Source: Sphingobacteriales bacterium
GTDB lineage: Bacteria; Bacteroidota; Bacteroidia; Chitinophagales; UBA2359
NCBI GenBank assembly: GCA_016706405.1
Contig: JADJJT010000001.1
Location: 1,119,501-1,183,500, forward strand
Length of the DNA stretch: 64,000 nt
Reading direction: 5' to 3'
Of this stretch, positions 26,665-35,711 are shown in pieces. Each line of letters opens with the position of its first letter. Position 1 is the stretch's first letter. The notes under the pieces are model-generated. The model was given only the letters and a program-made list of their open reading frames with translations. It did not search any database and was not told where the DNA came from. Both the position numbers and the translations under genes were made by a program.

Positions 26665-28773
26665 ATGAACAACGCACAACAAATAATTTTTGAGCAATAC
26701 CCCGCCTGGTACTTACTGTTTTGTTTATTGGCCGGAGGTATTTATGCTACAATTTTATATTTCCACGACACCACCTTTAAAGAAGTAACCGGAAACCAAC
26801 GCCGTTTGTTACCTTTTTTATATGTTCTGCGTTTTTTAGGGGTAAGTACCATTGCTTTTTTGTTATTAGCACCATTGTTGCGCTCCTTATCCATAGACAC
26901 CATTAAGCCCACAATATTAGTGCTAACAGACAACAGCAGTTCGGTGGGTATGGCCACTAATACTGCCGATAGTACCGCCTTAGTAACGGGTTTAAACACG
27001 CTAACCGAACAGTTAGCCGCCAACTATAACGTGGCCACTTACCATTTTGGCGAAAAATTAGAAGATAGCCTGCGCTTTAGTTTTGACGAAAAACAAACCA
27101 ATATTTCACAATCTATTGCCGAATTACACAGTATTTATACCAATCAAAACGTGGGTGCAGTTGTATTGGCCACCGACGGTATTTACAACCAAGGAAGTAA
27201 CCCTGTTTATAGCACCGAGCGGCCAAACGCCCCCTTTTACTGCATTGCCCTTGGCGATACAACACCGCGCAAAGACTTAGTGCTCGAAAAAATACTGCAT
27301 AACCGCATTGCTTATTTGGGAGATAAATTTACCCTTCGGGCCGACTATTCGGCCAAAACACTGCAAGGTAGCAATACCGTTTTAGAAGTGTATAAAGGCG
27401 ACGGTGGCAGCAAGGTTTATTCTAAACCATTGACCATAAAAAATAACAATTTTTATGGCTCTGACGATATAGTTTTAGATGCTACTACGGTTGGCGTTAC
27501 GCATTATGTAGTAAAATTAGCAGCAGTTGCCGGCGAATTAACTACTGATAATAACCGGCAAGATATTTATATTGAAGTATTAGACAGCCGGCGCAAAGTG
27601 CTTATTTTTGCCGCCAGCCCCCATCCGGATGTTGCCGCCTTGCGCTCGGCCATCGAATCGAATAAAAATTATCAAACCGAAATTGCCTATGCGGGTAAAT
27701 TTTCGGGGGCAGTTACAGGCTACAATTTGGCCATTTTGCACGGTATCCCTTCAAAAAACGACAATTCCGAAGCCGTAATTAAACAGTTGCACGATGCCAA
27801 AATTCCGCAATGGTACATTATAACCTCGCAAACGGCGCCCGCGCTATTTAATACTGCCCAAAACATAGTACAAATGAACAGCGCCCGCGGCGACCAAAGC
27901 AACGATGTGCGCTTAGTAAACAATGGCAATTTTAATCTTTTTAATTTAGAGGACGGCACTGCTAATTTTTTAGCCGAATTGCCCCCGCTGCAAAGTCCGT
28001 TTGGCGACTACTCGGCAGCCCCCACCTCGCAAACCCTGTTTACCCAAAAGATAGGCAGTATTGCCACCAAATACCCCTTGCTCGCTTTTGAACAAGCCAC
28101 AGGCGACAAAATTGCCGTACTTGCCGGCGAAGGACTTTGGCGCTGGCGTATTTACAACAACAAAAAAAATAACAATGCTAATGCGGTAAACGATTTAATA
28201 ACCAAAACTGTGCAGTATTTATCGGTTAAAAACGATAAACGCAAATTTAGGGTAAGTATGCCCAAAACCTTATTCAACGAGGGCGAACAAATAAGCTTTG
28301 ATGCCGAGTTTTATAACGATAGCTACCAACGCATTACCGACCCCGAAGTAACCCTTACCGTTTACGATAATACTGGCAAAAAATTTCCGTATGTGTTTAG
28401 CAAAACCGCCGATGCTTATACTCTAAACATTGGATTTTTGCCCGTTGGCAACTATACTTATAAGGCTAACACCTCGTTTAACGGCCAAAATTACTCCGCC
28501 GAGGGGCAATTTAGTGTTGTAGCTATTCAGTTAGAGAGTATGCAAACCCAGGCCAACCATGCTTTGTTGTATTTGTTGGCAAAAGAAACCGGTGGCGCAG
28601 TTATTTATCCGGATAGTTTGGGTAGTTTGGCACAAAAAATAGGGCAAATTCCGGCAACACAATACAGCAGTACCAAAACCCAAAGTATGATAAACTTAAA
28701 ATGGCTGTTCTTTTTAATTTTAGGTTTTGTGAGCTTCGAGTGGTTTATTCGCAAGTATTTAGGTGGGTATTAA
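26665..28773 (+). CDS. Membrane-anchored VWA-like domain protein
   Basis: Start ATG at 26665 (702 residues). Two N-terminal membrane helices (about 15-40 and 55-75) are followed by a von Willebrand A domain with the MIDAS signature LVLTDNSSSVGM (D-x-S-x-S) and VVLATDGIYNQGSN. The middle is a large extracytoplasmic region with beta-sandwich look (VTLTVYDNTGKKFPYVF) and a last helix LKWLFFLILGFVSFEWFIRKYLGGY at the C-terminus. The pattern is that of the BatA/BatB-like or aerotolerance-related membrane proteins common in Bacteroidota. Function unknown. No AAA ATPase (MoxR) gene is adjacent, which those proteins usually have. Confidence 0.75.
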   Translation: MNNAQQIIFEQYPAWYLLFCLLAGGIYATILYFHDTTFKEVTGNQRRLLPFLYVLRFLGVSTIAFLLLAPLLRSLSIDTIKPTILVLTDNSSSVGMATNTADSTALVTGLNTLTEQLAANYNVATYHFGEKLEDSLRFSFDEKQTNISQSIAELHSIYTNQNVGAVVLATDGIYNQGSNPVYSTERPNAPFYCIALGDTTPRKDLVLEKILHNRIAYLGDKFTLRADYSAKTLQGSNTVLEVYKGDGGSKVYSKPLTIKNNNFYGSDDIVLDATTVGVTHYVVKLAAVAGELTTDNNRQDIYIEVLDSRRKVLIFAASPHPDVAALRSAIESNKNYQTEIAYAGKFSGAVTGYNLAILHGIPSKNDNSEAVIKQLHDAKIPQWYIITSQTAPALFNTAQNIVQMNSARGDQSNDVRLVNNGNFNLFNLEDGTANFLAELPPLQSPFGDYSAAPTSQTLFTQKIGSIATKYPLLAFEQATGDKIAVLAGEGLWRWRIYNNKKNNNANAVNDLITKTVQYLSVKNDKRKFRVSMPKTLFNEGEQISFDAEFYNDSYQRITDPEVTLTVYDNTGKKFPYVFSKTADAYTLNIGFLPVGNYTYKANTSFNGQNYSAEGQFSVVAIQLESMQTQANHALLYLLAKETGGAVIYPDSLGSLAQKIGQIPATQYSSTKTQSMINLKWLFFLILGFVSFEWFIRKYLGGY

Positions 28774-28843
28774 ACCATTCTTTTACTTACTTGAGCATTT
28801 TGTTTGTTAGTAGTATTGTATAACAAATCAAATTTTATAATAC

Positions 28844-30079
28844 CTAATCAATAATAACTGCTTTTGAAAAAGCGCCGTAATGTTTTTTATCGGTTTTGCC
28901 TAATAATGTTGCGGTGTAAACGCCCGCATTACCCTCAATATTAACACTCAGGTCAAAAGGTTGGGTGTTGTTTATTGTTTGTTGCAGCAGGGTATCGGCG
29001 GTAATGATTGGGCTACTTAAATGATTGGGGCGTGTGTCTGTGCAGACGGTTGCGCGGGTAAGTACTAATTGTGCTGTATTAAGTAGGGTATCGGCTTGGC
29101 CGCGTAAACGCAAAATACGGATGCCTGCCGGCGTTTGTGCTCGACATTTATTTATATCGTAGGTATCTAAAAACAAGCGCGATTTGCCTTCAAAAATGGC
29201 GGTTTCGCCGTTTTTAAGCCCCTGCATAATAGCAGGCCAGCTAAAGTTAGCTGCAAATACGGCTGTGGTTGGGTAGCCTAATGGTGGGTTTGTTAAATCT
29301 CCGGGCGGGTCTTTAAACACTCTGTGGTTATCGCTTGCACCAATAGCAGTAATTTTGCGGCCATTAAGCAAATCGCATAGCCAAGCCATGCGGCCCCAAT
29401 TGTCGTAGGGGTCAAAGCCTGCTGTACCATTCCAAATTTCAATAGCTTGGTAGTTGTAGTCAGTCCAGTCGTAACAAATCCAGGGCGTAGGCGAATACGG
29501 GTGGTTTATTATGCTAAAACATCCGGCAGAATTGGCTTGTTGTAGGGCATTTCCACCGGTAACACTACTTTTGGGCCGGTCTGTAAATACAATATTGGGG
29601 TTAAACAAGTTTAAGTCGGCTGGTAAGCAGCCAATATGCCCCGATGGTATGGCCACATTGCTGTTAACAGGGCTTAGCTCATTGCCATTTATCATTAAAA
29701 AGTTGCCTTCTTCAGAAAGTTGCGCGCATAATTGCCACCAAGTACACTCAGGGCCTTGATTAAACAAAGCGGGGTCTTCCTCTAACGTATTAGGGTCGCT
29801 GCCGGTGCTATTGCTGTGGTCGGTTAGCACTACAAAATGAAGCCCTCGTTGTAAAGCCATGTTTTTAATAGCTTCGGGGGTGCTGTCGCCGCCGGTATCG
29901 TTGCTTGCCCCGGTGCTATGCACGTGCAAATCGCCTAAATACCATTGGCCGGGTGGGTCGGCCTCAAAATCAGGAGAACATATTTTAGGGTTGTCTATAT
30001 CTTTTTTGCAGCCCAAAAATCCAAGCACACCTAATAATCCTATAAAAAATAAAAATGTTATGTTGTTTGACTGCCTCAT
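28844..30079 (-). CDS. PHP-domain metal-dependent lipoprotein (CehA/McbA-like)
   Basis: A 411-residue protein with a lipobox (GVLGFLGCKKD). The PHP fold begins WYLGDLHVHSTGASND (D-x-H-x-H metal ligands) and continues with HFVVLTDHSNSTGS and the late metal-site ASDNHR near residue 255. Family members hydrolyse phosphoesters or phosphonate-type bonds; CehA-type ones are outer envelope or periplasmic. Substrate unknown. The PHP core ends near residue 290 and a beta domain follows. The GyrI-like gene lies next to it, 17 bases upstream in transcription order. Confidence 0.8.
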   Translation of the reverse strand: MRQSNNITFLFFIGLLGVLGFLGCKKDIDNPKICSPDFEADPPGQWYLGDLHVHSTGASNDTGGDSTPEAIKNMALQRGLHFVVLTDHSNSTGSDPNTLEEDPALFNQGPECTWWQLCAQLSEEGNFLMINGNELSPVNSNVAIPSGHIGCLPADLNLFNPNIVFTDRPKSSVTGGNALQQANSAGCFSIINHPYSPTPWICYDWTDYNYQAIEIWNGTAGFDPYDNWGRMAWLCDLLNGRKITAIGASDNHRVFKDPPGDLTNPPLGYPTTAVFAANFSWPAIMQGLKNGETAIFEGKSRLFLDTYDINKCRAQTPAGIRILRLRGQADTLLNTAQLVLTRATVCTDTRPNHLSSPIITADTLLQQTINNTQPFDLSVNIEGNAGVYTATLLGKTDKKHYGAFSKAVIID

Positions 30080-30095
30080 TTTTTTGTGTTAATTT

Positions 30096-30575
30096 TTACA
30101 AAACCGGAATATAAATATCTATTTCGCCTGTTTCAGCGTTTGGGTCGAAGCGCTCGTCATAAAGTTCAAAATCCGGATAACTATAATCGGCACGGTTCGC
30201 AGTTTTTAACCATTCGTCGTAAATATATCGCACCGTATTTCCAAAATCAGCTAATTTGCCTGTGTGGGTAAAAACGGCATACTTTCCGGCGGGCAGCTCA
30301 AAAGTGGTCATACCTTGTGGGAGGACTGCAGGGTAAGCATCAACAGCTAACGATGCCATATAAATAAATTGCCCCGAAGGTAGCGTATTAATATCCGGAT
30401 GCTGCATGGTACAAATACCAAAAGCGTGGTTATTTGCCGCTTGGTTCGGAACTTCGCTCATTCGCGGTACAAAATCATCCCAAAGTTTGCCTATTTGGGC
30501 ATCCATTGGGTTAAATACGCCTAAAAGCCCCATGGCTTTAGCGCCCTCAAATTGTACTATTTTAGGCATTTGCAT
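30096..30575 (-). CDS. GyrI-like/AraC effector-binding domain protein
   Basis: A 159-residue protein with the SHS2-type fold of the GyrI-like small-molecule binding family: KIVQFEGAKAMGLLG strand, IGKLWDDFVPR helix, then FELPAGKYAVFTHTGKLADFGNTVRYIYDEWLK, where the Tyr/Ala-Val-Phe and the D-E-W-L segments are the family hallmarks. These stand-alone domains bind drugs or hydrophobic ligands. No DNA-binding domain is attached. Transcribed toward the PHP gene and 40 bases downstream of the PBP1A gene. Confidence 0.8.
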   Translation of the reverse strand: MQMPKIVQFEGAKAMGLLGVFNPMDAQIGKLWDDFVPRMSEVPNQAANNHAFGICTMQHPDINTLPSGQFIYMASLAVDAYPAVLPQGMTTFELPAGKYAVFTHTGKLADFGNTVRYIYDEWLKTANRADYSYPDFELYDERFDPNAETGEIDIYIPVL

Positions 30576-30614
30576 AATATTATATGTTTTAATTAAATGG
30601 TTTTTTGTTCTAAG

Positions 30615-33149
30615 TTAAAATATTTCCCACCATTTTTTCTTTTTATCGGGTTCTTGGGCGGGTTGTTTGGGTTTGGTTTTGCCAGCGGGCGAGTTTTGTG
30701 TGTTTGGCGTAGTTTGTTGTGAAGGTAGGGTGCGGCCTTTAGTTCCCGAACCGGGTTTGCTTTGTGGCGAGGTGGTGGTATTACTGGGCGGAATAATAAT
30801 GACATTTCCATCGGCATCGGTTTCAGTTTCTATGTTGGGGAAGTTGTCGGTGCCGCCACCCTCAGAATAATTGTAGTAAGTGCTTGTATCGGTTACCATG
30901 TTGGGGCAGGTTAGCTCAAGCAATATATCGTCAGAGATGGTAAATGATCCGGAAGTAAAATAAGCTGTTTTAGGATTCTTTTTTGCGGCTGCCATAAACT
31001 CCGCCCAAATAGGCAAGGCCATATTTGCCCCCTGTCCAAGTGAAACGGTATTAAACCTAATGCGTCTGTCGGTGCCGCCAACCCAAGCGCCAGCCACTAA
31101 TTTAGGAGTATAGCCAATAAACCACCCATCGCTATGGTCTTGGGTGGTGCCGGTTTTGCCAGCAATATCAAAGGTAAAGCCATATTTAGTTCTAAGACGT
31201 TTTGCGGTGCCGCTGTCAACAACAGCTTGTAGCATTTTTGTAATAGCCTGACTGGTTTCTTTAGCCAGGGCAATTTCGCGGCGGGGGTAATTTTTACTAA
31301 AATCGGCAATACTTTTGCCATTTTTGTCTTCTATTCGCATAAGAAATACAGGCTCAACGTTGTAACCACCGTTGGCAAGTGCCGCATAAGTGCGGGTCAT
31401 TTCGTATAAATTTAGGTCGGCGGCGCCAAGTGCAATACTGGGCATTTGTGGCAAAGTGCTGGTAACACCCAAACGTTTTGCATAATTAATAACATTATTT
31501 AATCCGGCATCAAAAAGTACTTGTACCGACACCGTGTTCATTGATTGAGCCATAGCCCCTGCCATTGAGTAAAAGCCTCCATACTCGCCATCGGCGTTTT
31601 GCGGTGTCCAATTCTGATAGTCGGCATAAGTAATTAGCTCGTTAGCATAATATTTACAAGGCTGAATCCCTTGTTCGATAGCAGTTGCATAAACAACTGG
31701 CTTAAAAGTTGAACCTACCTGCCTGTGAGCTTGTACATGGTCAAACGGAAAATATTCGTGGTCAATACTGCCTACATAGGCTTTTACAAATCCGGTTTGC
31801 GGGTCAATGGCTTCAAATCCGGCATTTAAAAACATAAGATGGTAAGCTACGCTATCTAACGGGGTCATTGTTTTTGTTATTTCATCGCCGTAGCTAAACA
31901 CGTTCATTTTAACTGGGGTTTTAAATGCCTTGTCTATTTCTGTGCGGTTTGCCCCAGCATCTGCCAAAGCTTTATAGCGGTTCGAGCGTTTAATGGCGGC
32001 ATCTAAAATGTCGGTGGCGTTAGTCCAAGGCCTATTTTTGCCCCAATGTTTTTCAAAATCGGCTTGTAGGGTTTTCATGTGTTTGGCTACTGCTTGTTGG
32101 GCGTACTCTTGCAAATTAGCATCAATTGTCGTGTAAATTTTAAGGCCATCGGCAAACAGATTGTATTTCGAGCCATCGGGTTTTGGGTGTTCATCGAGCC
32201 ATTTTTTTACTTGTTCCCTAACTCTGTCGCGCAGGTGGGCGGCTACCGCCTCTGAGGCCGAGCGTCTTTTATACTTCACTTCAATGGGTTTTGCTTTTAG
32301 AGATTCGGCTTGAGTTGGGTTTAAATAATTGTAACGCACCATTTGGTCGAGTACAACATTTCGGCGACTCAAAGATTTATCCGGATTTAGCCTTGGATTA
32401 AAAGTTGTTGTAGCTTTTAACATTCCCACTAAGACGGCACCTTCTTCTACTCTTAAATCTTTAGGTGCAACAGAAAAATACCGTTGCGAAGCAGCTGCTA
32501 TGCCATACACGTCTTCGCCAAACGAAACCGTATTAAGGTAAAGGGCTAAAATTTCATCTTTAGTATATATATTTGATAAACGGCGGGCAATAATTGCCTC
32601 TTTCATTTTAACAACCGGAAGGGTTAGCAAACCGTACGATTGCCTTGGGTACAAGCTTTTAATTAATTGTTGGCCAATGGTACTGCCGCCCCCGCCCGAT
32701 TCGTCTCCTAATAATATTGACCGGATGAGCACACGTAACAAACTGCGGGCATCAACGCCCTGGTGTTGGTAAAAGCGGGCATCTTCGGTGGCCACTAAAG
32801 CTTGTATAACGAAGGCGGGTATATCGTTGTACGAAATTATTTGCCGGTTCTGGTAGTAAAAACGCCCCAAAACTTGGCCTTCGTTGGCATAAATAGTACT
32901 TGCCGTTGGAGTTTTAATCGCACGCAAGTCGGCATAATTTGGTAACTCGCCAAACATGCCCTGCCGAACCATGAAGTAAAAACTAATCAACAAAAACGCA
33001 CTTATTAAAAACAACGAGCCCAAAAAGCGCAGTAAACGCCATCCAAAAGAAGTTTTTTTACCAGATTGCCGGCTGTTTTTGCCGTTGTTATTGTTTTTGT
33101 TCGGTTCGGGTTGGTTGTTTAAGGACGATAAAATGCGGGTTTGAGTCAT
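30615..33149 (-). CDS. Penicillin-binding protein 1A (bifunctional peptidoglycan synthase)
   Basis: An 844-residue class A PBP. Low-complexity N-terminus, one membrane anchor (about 38-62), glycosyltransferase 51 domain with VATEDARFYQHQGVD and GGGSTIGQQLIKSLYPRQS, then the transpeptidase domain with S-x-x-K in VGSTFKPVVYA, S-x-N in AQSMNTVSV and K-T-G-T in IAGKTGTTQDHSDGWF. The C-terminus is a long low-complexity tail rich in Pro, Thr, Gln and Lys (about 775-844). It polymerises and crosslinks peptidoglycan in the periplasm. Divergent from icd; the 260-base gap holds the icd promoter. Confidence 0.95.
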   Translation of the reverse strand: MTQTRILSSLNNQPEPNKNNNNGKNSRQSGKKTSFGWRLLRFLGSLFLISAFLLISFYFMVRQGMFGELPNYADLRAIKTPTASTIYANEGQVLGRFYYQNRQIISYNDIPAFVIQALVATEDARFYQHQGVDARSLLRVLIRSILLGDESGGGGSTIGQQLIKSLYPRQSYGLLTLPVVKMKEAIIARRLSNIYTKDEILALYLNTVSFGEDVYGIAAASQRYFSVAPKDLRVEEGAVLVGMLKATTTFNPRLNPDKSLSRRNVVLDQMVRYNYLNPTQAESLKAKPIEVKYKRRSASEAVAAHLRDRVREQVKKWLDEHPKPDGSKYNLFADGLKIYTTIDANLQEYAQQAVAKHMKTLQADFEKHWGKNRPWTNATDILDAAIKRSNRYKALADAGANRTEIDKAFKTPVKMNVFSYGDEITKTMTPLDSVAYHLMFLNAGFEAIDPQTGFVKAYVGSIDHEYFPFDHVQAHRQVGSTFKPVVYATAIEQGIQPCKYYANELITYADYQNWTPQNADGEYGGFYSMAGAMAQSMNTVSVQVLFDAGLNNVINYAKRLGVTSTLPQMPSIALGAADLNLYEMTRTYAALANGGYNVEPVFLMRIEDKNGKSIADFSKNYPRREIALAKETSQAITKMLQAVVDSGTAKRLRTKYGFTFDIAGKTGTTQDHSDGWFIGYTPKLVAGAWVGGTDRRIRFNTVSLGQGANMALPIWAEFMAAAKKNPKTAYFTSGSFTISDDILLELTCPNMVTDTSTYYNYSEGGGTDNFPNIETETDADGNVIIIPPSNTTTSPQSKPGSGTKGRTLPSQQTTPNTQNSPAGKTKPKQPAQEPDKKKKWWEIF

Positions 33150-33337
33150 GACAGATAGTAAAGATGGGGTTGTGTTTGCCCAACAAAGATAAAACGCTTA
33201 GCATAAATATTTAGTTCTTTGTGAATAAATTTTGATAATTATAAACCTACTGCTTTGCTATTGTTAGTTTATAAACATAAACGGCGTAAACTACTGAAAC
33301 AAAAAAGGTTGGTTAAAACTGTAGTTTCTTGTTATTC

Positions 33338-33368
33338 TTGCTATACTTGGTAAAACTCCGTAACTTTG
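33338..33368 (+). promoter_or_regulatory. Bacteroidota-type promoter for icd (TTG-N20-TAACTTTG)
   Basis: TTG at 33338-33340 and TAACTTTG at 33361-33368 with 20 bases between them, a close match to the primary sigma promoter of this phylum. The start codon follows at 33410. Confidence 0.65.
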
Positions 33369-33409
33369 CAGTCTTATTTAAAACTTATAAAACATAACAC
33401 AATCTTATT

Positions 33410-34621
33410 ATGAGTGGTCAAAAAATCCGGATAGAAAATGGGAAATTACAAGTTCCCGATAACCCCATCATTCCATATATAGTAGGCGACGGTGTAGGCG
33501 TTGATATTTGGCCAGCCGCGCAGATGGTATTCGATGCCGCCGTTGAAAAAGCATACAACAAAACACGGAAAATTGAATGGGTTGAGACCCTTGCCGGAAA
33601 AAAAGCCTTCGATGAAGTAGGCGACTGGCTACCCCAAGCAACTGTTGACCTTATAAACGACTGTCTTTTTGCCATTAAAGGCCCCTTAGAAACACCAGTT
33701 GGCGGTGGCTTGCGGTCGTTAAATGTGGCATTACGCCAACAACTCGATTTATACACTTGCCTTCGGCCGGTAAAATATTACCCCGGCGTGCCATCGCCAA
33801 ATATTTATGCCGATAAAGTTGATATGGTGATATTCAGAGAAAACACCGAAGATATTTATGCCGGAATTGAATATAAGACAGGAAGCCCAGAAGCAGAAAA
33901 ACTATTAGCATTTTTACAAAACGAATTAGGAGTTAAAAAAATTCGCTTCCCCGAATCCTCATCGTTTGGTATAAAACCCATTTCAAAAGAAGGCACTATG
34001 CGTTTGGTTCGCGAGGCTATAAAATTTGCCATCGAAAACAACCGCAAATCGGTAACTTTGGTACACAAAGGCAATATAATGAAATTTACCGAGGGGAGTT
34101 TCCGCGATTGGGGCTACGAGCTGGCTAAAACCGAGTTTGGCGCTACCGAAATTGACGGCGGCCCCTGGTGTCAACTGCCCAACGGCATTATTATTAAAGA
34201 TTCAATTGCCGACGTATTTTTACAACACCTGCAACTGCGCCCACAAGATTTTGACGTAATTGCCACTATGAACCTAAACGGCGACTATATAAGCGATGCC
34301 TTAGCTGCAATGGTGGGCGGTATTGGCATTGCCCCTGGTGCCAATATTAACTACCACACTGGGCATGCCGTTTTTGAGGCTACTCATGGCACAGCTCCCA
34401 AACATGCCGGATTAGACAAGGTAAATCCAAGCTCCGTTATACTATCCGGAGTTGTGATGCTCGAATATATGGGCTGGAAAGAAGCTGCCGACCTCATAGA
34501 AAAAGGTTTAACCGGCGCAATCGCAGCCAAAACCGTTACCTACGATTTTGCCCGCCTCACCGAAGGTGCTACCGAAGTTAGCTGCTCGGGGTTTGCCCGC
34601 GCAATTATTGCTAATATGTAA
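33410..34621 (+). CDS. icd: Isocitrate dehydrogenase (NADP-dependent type)
   Basis: A 403-residue enzyme of the TCA cycle that oxidises isocitrate to 2-oxoglutarate. Motifs: GDGVGVDIWPAAQ near the N-terminus (the normal GDGxGxD), the substrate-binding RSLNVALRQQLDLYTCLRPVKY (Ser and Arg triad of the active site), IFRENTEDIYAGIEYK, and the metal/coenzyme region NLNGDYISDALAAMVGGIGIAPGANI followed by FEATHGTAPKHAG. The length and motifs are of the E. coli Icd type. Aconitase (38006-40279) lies 3.4 kb away on the other strand. Confidence 0.96.
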   Translation: MSGQKIRIENGKLQVPDNPIIPYIVGDGVGVDIWPAAQMVFDAAVEKAYNKTRKIEWVETLAGKKAFDEVGDWLPQATVDLINDCLFAIKGPLETPVGGGLRSLNVALRQQLDLYTCLRPVKYYPGVPSPNIYADKVDMVIFRENTEDIYAGIEYKTGSPEAEKLLAFLQNELGVKKIRFPESSSFGIKPISKEGTMRLVREAIKFAIENNRKSVTLVHKGNIMKFTEGSFRDWGYELAKTEFGATEIDGGPWCQLPNGIIIKDSIADVFLQHLQLRPQDFDVIATMNLNGDYISDALAAMVGGIGIAPGANINYHTGHAVFEATHGTAPKHAGLDKVNPSSVILSGVVMLEYMGWKEAADLIEKGLTGAIAAKTVTYDFARLTEGATEVSCSGFARAIIANM

Positions 34622-34650
34622 ACGAAAGGCAAAAAAATATTTAATTTTAA

Positions 34651-34689
34651 AATGTGTGCCTCGCCTACTACAAAAGCAAGGCACACATT
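34651..34689. terminator. Hairpin after icd
   Basis: Arms AATGTGTGCCT and AGGCACACATT with a 17-base loop, 30 bases past the icd stop. No T run follows on the plus strand, so termination is uncertain. Confidence 0.4.
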
Positions 34690-34835
34690 AAGTTACAAAA
34701 AGAAAAACAGCTACTTCTGCTTTTTACTTGCCTTATAAACAAGTAAGTAAATTATGGAGCCAAGCAAACAAACAAGTTAATTTAGTTTAGTTTGTTTTAA
34801 CAACGTGTTTTTAGTAATATTGTTGAATTAAAATT

Positions 34836-35600
34836 ATGTTCGATACATACCAGTTAAAACAATTAGTAGAACCAATAATTCCGCGTAAATATTTAAGAGT
34901 AGCTGGCATGTATGCTATGCGGTTAACCGGATTATTCTATTGGGGTAAAAAATATACTTGTCCTTGCTGTGGCCATAGCTATAAAAAGTTTGCCAGTTAT
35001 GGGCTGGTAAAACGCCAAAACGCTTTGTGCAGGTGGTGCTTATCTTTAGAGAGGCATAGAGGTTTATGGCTTTATTTCCACGAAAAAACAAATATTTTGC
35101 AACAAAAACTGCGTGTTCTACATTTTGCCCCCGAGCACCAGTTCCAAAAACTGTTTAAAAATAGCCCTAATTTAACCTATTTAAGTGCCGATTTAGACAT
35201 GCCAACGGCGATGGAAAAAATTGATATTACCAATATTCCAAAACCCGACAATAGCTTTGATGTAATAATTTGCAATCATGTGTTAGAACATATTCCGGAT
35301 GATAAAAAAGCAATGCATGAACTATATCGCGTTTTAGCCCCAAATGGCTGGGCAATTTTACAAACACCACAATTAGACTCCAATCAAACAATTGAGGATT
35401 TAACAATTACAGACCCCAAAGAGCGCGAGCGTTTATTTGGGCAAAACGACCATGTGCGTATTTATGGAAACGATAAAAAAGAACGGCTTGAATCTGTTGG
35501 CTTTACCGTAATTTTAGACAACTACTTATTACAACTTCCGGAAGAAATTGTACAAAATTATGCCCTTGTTCGCGAACCAATATGGCTATGCAAAAAATAG
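34836..35600 (+). CDS. SAM-dependent methyltransferase with N-terminal zinc-ribbon
   Basis: A 254-residue protein. A four-Cys zinc ribbon (YTCPCCGHSYKKF ... NALCRWCLSLERHRG, about 45-80) precedes a Methyltransf_11-type domain with LRVLHFAPEHQFQKLF, LTYLSADLD and IICNHVLEHIPDDKKAMHELYRVLAPNG, the VLEH and L-x-P-x-G hallmarks of the family. In Bacteroidota such proteins are common near glycan genes and may act on sugar or lipid-linked substrates, which is inference. No glycan gene is adjacent here. It stands alone, with 214 and 111 non-coding bases before and after. Confidence 0.8.
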   Translation: MFDTYQLKQLVEPIIPRKYLRVAGMYAMRLTGLFYWGKKYTCPCCGHSYKKFASYGLVKRQNALCRWCLSLERHRGLWLYFHEKTNILQQKLRVLHFAPEHQFQKLFKNSPNLTYLSADLDMPTAMEKIDITNIPKPDNSFDVIICNHVLEHIPDDKKAMHELYRVLAPNGWAILQTPQLDSNQTIEDLTITDPKERERLFGQNDHVRIYGNDKKERLESVGFTVILDNYLLQLPEEIVQNYALVREPIWLCKK

Positions 35601-35711
35601 CAATTAAAGGTCAAAATTTTTTCTGCCATATTAAATAAAAATTGTTTAAAAAAGCGTAGCTTGGCCGCAAGTTTTACCATCAGAATCATTCTCTACAAAC
35701 ATTAAAAAAAT